Shown piece after piece: positions 60,401 through 64,000 of a stretch of DNA of 64,000 nt. The number at the start of each line of letters is the position of its first letter. Position 1 is the first letter of the stretch. Location: assembly GCA_050953425.1 (NCBI GenBank), contig JBMNMQ010000004.1:1-64000 (forward strand), given 5' to 3'. This DNA comes from RUG100 sp050953425. GTDB lineage: Bacteria > Bacillota > Clostridia > Peptostreptococcales > Anaerovoracaceae. Position numbers and translations under genes: made by a program. The notes under the pieces are model-generated. The model was not told the DNA's origin. It saw only the letters and a list, made by a program, of their open reading frames with translations, and did no database searches.

Positions 60401-63312
60401 TCGTCAACGGCAAAACGACGACGGCCGATCGCATCCGGGTAACGAAGGATCTGACGGTAACGGCGGAATTCGTGCCGCTGACGAGCGGCAAACTGCAGCT
60501 GCCGGATTCCGACGGCTATCAGCTGTCAATCACCAAAAATGGTGTGATAAAAGAGGGCGGCAGCACTTATCACAAAGTAAAGAAATACGCGGTAAAAAAC
60601 GGTGACACAGTCTATGAAAACGACGAACTGTTCTTTGCCGTGACGTTCCCGAATGCACCACAGGATGAGAGCAAAGAATATTCGCTGAAAATCAGCAGCA
60701 AATATCTGACGAAGAAGGGAAATCGCTATCTCGTCTCCTCGATGGGGCAGGGAACACTGCCGGTCAGCATTGAAGTGGAGGAGATCGAAAAGGACTGGAC
60801 ACCGCTTGCGGACACGTTCTGGTATGACGAGGATCAAAATGAGTTCGAAATCAGCAGCGCAGAGGAGCTGGCCGGACTGGCGCTCCTGGTCAATGAGGGC
60901 GTGGATGATTTTTCCGGCAAGACCATTCATTTGACGCAGGACATCTCGCTTGAAGATCCGCAGCATCCCGGCACCAAACGGCAGTGGCACAGCATCGGCG
61001 ATGACCAGGATCATCCATTCCGTGGTAAATTTCTCGGCGGTGATCATGAAATTTCCGGACTCTATATCTATAACAATGACAAGGAAGCGCATGATATGGG
61101 TTTGTTTGGCCGACTGAAGAACGGAACGATTTCAGGACTTACGGTACGAGGAAATATTACCAGTCTCGATAAGGTCGCCGGACCACTTGATACAGGCAGC
61201 ATGAGTGTCGATAACACTAATACTGTCTATGTTGGAGGTGTAGCAGGCGTGATTATCGACAGTTTGATCAAGGACTGCACTGCTGATATTGCAATTCGCA
61301 ATACGATTAAGGAAGGGGGAGCATATTGGATGCATGGAACCGGCGGCATTGCCGGCTGTCTCTTCAATCATTCCTGCGTCCGCAACTGCACCAATCATGG
61401 CAGTGTGGAGGGGTTCGAATTTACAGGAGGCATAGCCGGCACTCTTAACTACGTCGGTCAGGGAGAATGTACAGTTGAGAATTGCACCAATGACGGCAAT
61501 ATTGCAGCAGGTGAAAAAGCCGCGAACAATCTAGGCGGCATCGCCGGCTACTGCACCACATCCGGGCGGATCACCGCCTGTGTCAACCGTGGCGCTGTCA
61601 CGGATACTTCCGTAGAGCCGACAAACCCCAACAATATATCATTGCGCGGAATCGGTGGTGTTGCGGGATTTTGTCGCGGCACTATTGAAAGCTGCTGTAA
61701 CATCGGCGCTGTACACGGGGAAAAATATACGGCATATATCGGCGGGATCAGTGGAACTTTGGGACATTCTCTGACTTATTGCTATAACCGTGGCATCGTA
61801 ACCGCGAGCCCGTTCGCTGTTGACGGAAAGACAGTTGCGGTCGGTGGACTCGTCGGCAGTGCATACGGGAGCGCCAGCAATTCCTACAATACCGGGCTCG
61901 TTAACGCGGCAACACCGTCTGCCGGTACGCTGCTGCAGGGCGGCGCGGTCGGTGAGGTCACGGAAAAGGCCACGGTCACAAACTGCTGGTATCAGCATGA
62001 AAGCTGTAACTTTGCCGCCAACAGCAATGCACAGTATGATGGGGTGAGTCTATTCTACCTGGCGGATGTCCTGGAACCGGAATTCGGCTTTGCCGATAAA
62101 CTGAACGGTGCCTCCGGCAACGCCTTTCTCGACGCTGAAACGAACATGAACGACGGGCTGCCAGTTCTGTATTTTGAACAGATTCGCTCGATTGAAGTGA
62201 CAAAAATGCCGGATCAAACGGCTTATACCAGCTTTGATCGTTTCTCACCGGCCGGCATGGTCGTAACGGCCACCTTCGAAAATGACGAAACGGCAGAGAT
62301 TACTTCTTACACTTGCGATACGAATCCGCTGCAGGTATCCGACACTGCGGTGACCATCCGCTGCAAAGACGGGCGCGGCATCGAGCGGACGGCCGAGATT
62401 CCGATCAAAGTCACACCGTACGACCTGCAGGGAAATGCGACGATTACTTTTGACAAGCCGTCCTACAGCTATCTTGGCGGCAGTCCGGTCATTCCGGAGT
62501 TTGCCCGCGTGACCGACGCGGAGGGCCGCGTGATGGAGGAAGTGACGGATTTCACCGCACAGTTTGCCGACAACACGAACATCGGTACCGGACATGTGAC
62601 GATCATCGGCACCGGGAACTATACCGGGACGGCCGAGGCGTCATTCACGATCACGCCGATTGATCTGTCCGACATGACGGCGGAGTTGTCCGCATCCCGG
62701 CTGGCATACAACGGCAAAGCACAGAAGCCGACGGTAAAAATCGAAGGGCTGAAGGCAGGGACAGACTATACGGTATCCTACTCGCGCAATGTCAATATCG
62801 GCACGGCGACGGTGACGATTCGTGGCTGCGGCAATTACACCGGTACCATCCGGCGCACATTCCATATCGGCGTGCGCAGGGGAGCAAAGTACCGGGTCGG
62901 CAGCGGCATCTACCAGGTGACCTCGGCGGCGGAAGGCGGCCGGGGCACGGTGCAGCTGACCGGCGTGAGCAGCCGAAGCATACGGAGTTTTACCGTACCG
63001 ACGACGGTCAGGATCGGCGACACGAGTTTCAAGGTCACGCAGATCGGAAGTTCGGCCCTGCGCAGCTGCAGCAAACTGACTTCGGTTACGATCGGCAGCA
63101 ATGTGACGAAGATCGGATCGAAGGCATTCTACGGCGATAAAAAACTGAAAAAGATGACCGTTAGAACGACAAAGCTGACCTCGGTAGGCAGTCAGGCACT
63201 GAAGGGGATCTACCGCAAAGCGGTGATCAAAGTACCGAAATCAAAGTACACGAAATACAAGAAACTATTCCGCAAGAAGGGACAGGCGAAGACAGTACGG
63301 GTGAAGAAATAA
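57403..63312 (+). CDS. Giant secreted surface protein with GLUG beta-solenoids, Ig-like domains and BspA-type LRR
   Basis: A 1969-residue secreted protein. The start at 57403 has AAGGAG seven bases upstream; an in-frame ATG at 57379 overlaps that site. The signal peptide ends near PVQAARVG. Order: Ig-like region (about 40-230), unknown domain (230-530), GLUG solenoid 1 (534-951, repeats of GGIAGxxxxG and CxNxGxV type), an InlB-like repeat (956-1024), GLUG solenoid 2 (1137-1593) and an Ig-like domain (1595-1673). Two filamin/MBG-like repeats with NIGTGxVTIxGxGNYTGT (1673-1823) and a C-terminal leucine-rich segment (IGSSALRSCSKLTSVTIGSN) complete it. It probably acts in adhesion. No LPxTG motif is visible. 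Parts are clearly more A/T-rich than neighbours. Confidence 0.9.
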   Translation: MLQEKSRKTVQRWLCLFLALMILPVWTGFGTPVQAARVGIKTIVCSNQYNERMRYAPTGSTEPITADVRLTSAVPEETTFRLAVDIEDSDVVDIADDGASVVSFTVPKGRDHTQFTFSLQCKKEGTTSILVSDADNSSVFTEYTLTVQTPGIYPQSEITLTKDQPTATLRGVMKDGSNPAVCSSSDTSVVTVNEDGDLTAQGNGTANIYFSSQNPTRTGALCAAVTVKGMDKDGAPNWVAYDGEDNTSARKDCFIRISPRGYTMRNNNAAQYWCTELEQIKEPVSKDDLTFSLYVEGDGVGELWYDWESLPLADSTCSYLTGKVLPYVKVYEAKDEVFDEAGTVVYDNYKFGDYRGRLVATMEDGGLTFDKNTGLITVSHDRLQDNTKYLIAIEHSVEAPNYQKSKVDLLVNDYILFKTTDPKESFEYLVRRISDYSYSEAMGRLLDRAGAAYQVLSDSDRERTEVQEAYRQYQYHLQIYTVTKEIYDIGTVNRDSGETITNCRKDYDALDETQKTLVGEDALRKLTEAEEDVGDTSWYSSDQDSFVLSDKADLIGLADLVNDGTDSFQGKTLTLTADVSLDGMEDYWAPIGHNDSTPFRGIFDGNGHEIKNLDVVSDRLGGFFGYLDGAEVRNLTVSGSLVVSGKDSGGIAGRVTNGSTLQNCTSNVNVTCQYSAVYIGGIAGWTHNSDFIHCVNNGTINVHGKNSGWIGGIVGSAWSYRTNHVIRRCTNNGNVKGPTEVGGIAGCLRAEGGNIELDSCVNNAAITSSEFTGSDRETSVGGLAGDASNGGTVTASVNYGKVNSVSNVTGGLLGNSNADVSYSYNRGEVSSSNSSENAYLGGLAGKMTGGSFKYCYQTGAVTKAGDYAAADKAGSVVGSRSNGTFQRVAVRTDLLEGTIIGGSTSLIGIAKRSETDMKTADFVAWLNQPSSELFTADSSAINDGYPVLFYQAGDSGVTYRITVKSCEHGSVLTSAETVPCGDYITLSTRAEAGYKLKNYIVNGKTTTADRIRVTKDLTVTAEFVPLTSGKLQLPDSDGYQLSITKNGVIKEGGSTYHKVKKYAVKNGDTVYENDELFFAVTFPNAPQDESKEYSLKISSKYLTKKGNRYLVSSMGQGTLPVSIEVEEIEKDWTPLADTFWYDEDQNEFEISSAEELAGLALLVNEGVDDFSGKTIHLTQDISLEDPQHPGTKRQWHSIGDDQDHPFRGKFLGGDHEISGLYIYNNDKEAHDMGLFGRLKNGTISGLTVRGNITSLDKVAGPLDTGSMSVDNTNTVYVGGVAGVIIDSLIKDCTADIAIRNTIKEGGAYWMHGTGGIAGCLFNHSCVRNCTNHGSVEGFEFTGGIAGTLNYVGQGECTVENCTNDGNIAAGEKAANNLGGIAGYCTTSGRITACVNRGAVTDTSVEPTNPNNISLRGIGGVAGFCRGTIESCCNIGAVHGEKYTAYIGGISGTLGHSLTYCYNRGIVTASPFAVDGKTVAVGGLVGSAYGSASNSYNTGLVNAATPSAGTLLQGGAVGEVTEKATVTNCWYQHESCNFAANSNAQYDGVSLFYLADVLEPEFGFADKLNGASGNAFLDAETNMNDGLPVLYFEQIRSIEVTKMPDQTAYTSFDRFSPAGMVVTATFENDETAEITSYTCDTNPLQVSDTAVTIRCKDGRGIERTAEIPIKVTPYDLQGNATITFDKPSYSYLGGSPVIPEFARVTDAEGRVMEEVTDFTAQFADNTNIGTGHVTIIGTGNYTGTAEASFTITPIDLSDMTAELSASRLAYNGKAQKPTVKIEGLKAGTDYTVSYSRNVNIGTATVTIRGCGNYTGTIRRTFHIGVRRGAKYRVGSGIYQVTSAAEGGRGTVQLTGVSSRSIRSFTVPTTVRIGDTSFKVTQIGSSALRSCSKLTSVTIGSNVTKIGSKAFYGDKKLKKMTVRTTKLTSVGSQALKGIYRKAVIKVPKSKYTKYKKLFRKKGQAKTVRVKK

Positions 63313-63396
63313 ATGAAAAGGGTATCAGTGAACATAGTTAAATACGCGAAAATGTGGCCTGCTCTTCTGTAAAAAAAACATTGATTTTAAGCAAAT

Positions 63397-63424
63397 TTGT
63401 AAAGTTGCAATACTTTCATATAGA
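63397..63424 (+). promoter_or_regulatory. Promoter candidate of the last surface protein gene
   Basis: TTGTAA and TATAGA at 16-bp spacing in an A/T-rich gap, 87 bases before the start codon. Confidence 0.5.
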
Positions 63425-63510
63425 TTCAACCAAAGCAGACCGTCTGCAAAAGAACAACGAGAAAGGAGGAACAGTTATTGCAGAACGGAAAATTCAAGAA
63501 AGGAGTATTT

Positions 63511-64000
63511 ATGAAAAATATCAAACGACTATTGATCTTTATCATGGCCGTCGCTTTGATCTTTACCATGACGCCATTGGCGGGCACCGCCGCATTGGCC
63601 GACGATGGAGATGATGGCGAGACAATTGTCGAGGTTCAGAACTGGAGCGATTTGTGTAACAAATACGGCGAAGTAACCGATGAGGAAGAGGGGGAATTGA
63701 CTATCACGATTCCGTCAGGTACGGTGATTATTCCACGAAGTAGTGTATTCGATAGTGGATTGAGTGTTATGAATTACAGGAAAACAACCAGCAGCGGTGC
63801 TTCGCTGAACTGCAAAAAATTCATCCTTACCGGCGGCGGAACCATACGACCGCAAATTCCCTGCGACACAGGGCTGCTGCATATGAATTACAGCAATAAC
63901 AAGGATATCACACTGACGTTGCGGGATATTACACTCGACGGAACTTTGGATGACAGTGTGTGCAACACTGCAATTAATATCGACGATAGCACTTCCGGTA
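63511..64000 (+). CDS. Secreted surface protein, N-terminal part (cut by window end)
   Basis: The ATG at 63511 follows AAGGAG by five bases. The first residues form a signal peptide (KNIKRLLIFIMAVALIFTM, ending near AALADDG). The mature part has VEVQNWSDLCNKYGE and an alternating strand pattern with ILTGGGTIRPQ and ITLTLRDITLDG, the layout of right-handed beta-helix (pectate-lyase-like) surface proteins of gut Clostridia. 163 codons are visible with no stop. It follows the giant GLUG protein by about 200 bases and looks like a second adhesin or polysaccharide-binding protein. Confidence 0.85.
   Translation, partial: MKNIKRLLIFIMAVALIFTMTPLAGTAALADDGDDGETIVEVQNWSDLCNKYGEVTDEEEGELTITIPSGTVIIPRSSVFDSGLSVMNYRKTTSSGASLNCKKFILTGGGTIRPQIPCDTGLLHMNYSNNKDITLTLRDITLDGTLDDSVCNTAINIDDSTSG

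Noticed and set aside
63354..63614. 86-codon plus-strand frame after the giant surface gene
   Set aside because: It overlaps, in another frame, the better supported gene at 63511 with signal peptide and ribosome binding site.

Overview
The window is a 64 kb stretch of a GC-rich chromosome from a Gram-positive anaerobe of the Bacillota. Clostridia is most likely, in the broad Lachnospiraceae/Anaerovoracaceae area, but I cannot fix the family from sequence alone. The reasons are Firmicutes gene orders (yloU-recG-rsmD-coaD-tmcAL-ackA-rpmF and ftsK-rimO-pgsA-cinA), zinc-ribbon ribosomal proteins L28 and L32, LytR-CpsA-Psr wall ligases, TagD, and strong AGGAGG ribosome binding sites. I see no rRNA, tRNA, CRISPR array, prophage or insertion sequence. 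Layout: (1) 1-1.5 kb, the end of a polar amino acid ABC transporter. (2) 1.9-5.4 kb, typA, an MscS channel and small proteins. (3) 5.6-11.7 kb, dnaE-pfkA and, on the other strand, dinB. (4) 13.7-16.3 kb, a folate/queuosine cluster queD-folE2-folP-folK without folB; its QueD carries a CExxHGH active site suggesting a dual-function enzyme. (5) 16.3-17.7 kb, a lipoprotein that looks like a catalytically dead M20/PepD peptidase. (6) 18-26.4 kb, rpmB, yloU, recG, rsmD, coaD, a coiled-coil protein, tmcAL, ackA, rpmF, tagD. (7) 26.6-32.4 kb, asd, a large FtsX-type ABC transporter interrupted by one in-frame TGA, and uppP. (8) 32.5-44.8 kb, ftsK-rimO-pgsA-cinA followed by two paralogous LCP ligases, a NYN-LOTUS protein, GtrA and a small lipoprotein. 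(9) 45.1-52 kb, gatZ-gatD, then a wall-polymer decoration group: a double-domain LicD protein, an IspD/TarI-like cytidylyltransferase and a frameshifted TagB-like transferase. (10) 52.7-57.3 kb, a frameshifted SbsA-type Ig-domain protein with a MoxR-DUF58-membrane protein set. (11) 57.4-64 kb, giant secreted GLUG/Ig/LRR surface protein genes, the last cut by the window end. The envelope theme is strong: uppP recycles the undecaprenyl carrier, TagD makes CDP-glycerol, the TarI-like enzyme and LicD would activate and transfer another substituent, LCP proteins attach the polymers to peptidoglycan, and GtrA may move lipid-linked sugars. Two features stand out beyond ordinary annotation. First, short tandem repeats (15 to 44 bp units, often in multiples of 3) occur at about a dozen loci, in intergenic gaps and inside coding sequence, including the replicative polymerase DnaE, both LCP ligases, LicD and the TagB-like protein. 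Second, three cell-surface genes are interrupted by single-base lesions (one TGA, two one-base insertions), while housekeeping genes are intact. Most candidate promoters use an extended -10 (TGnTATAAT).
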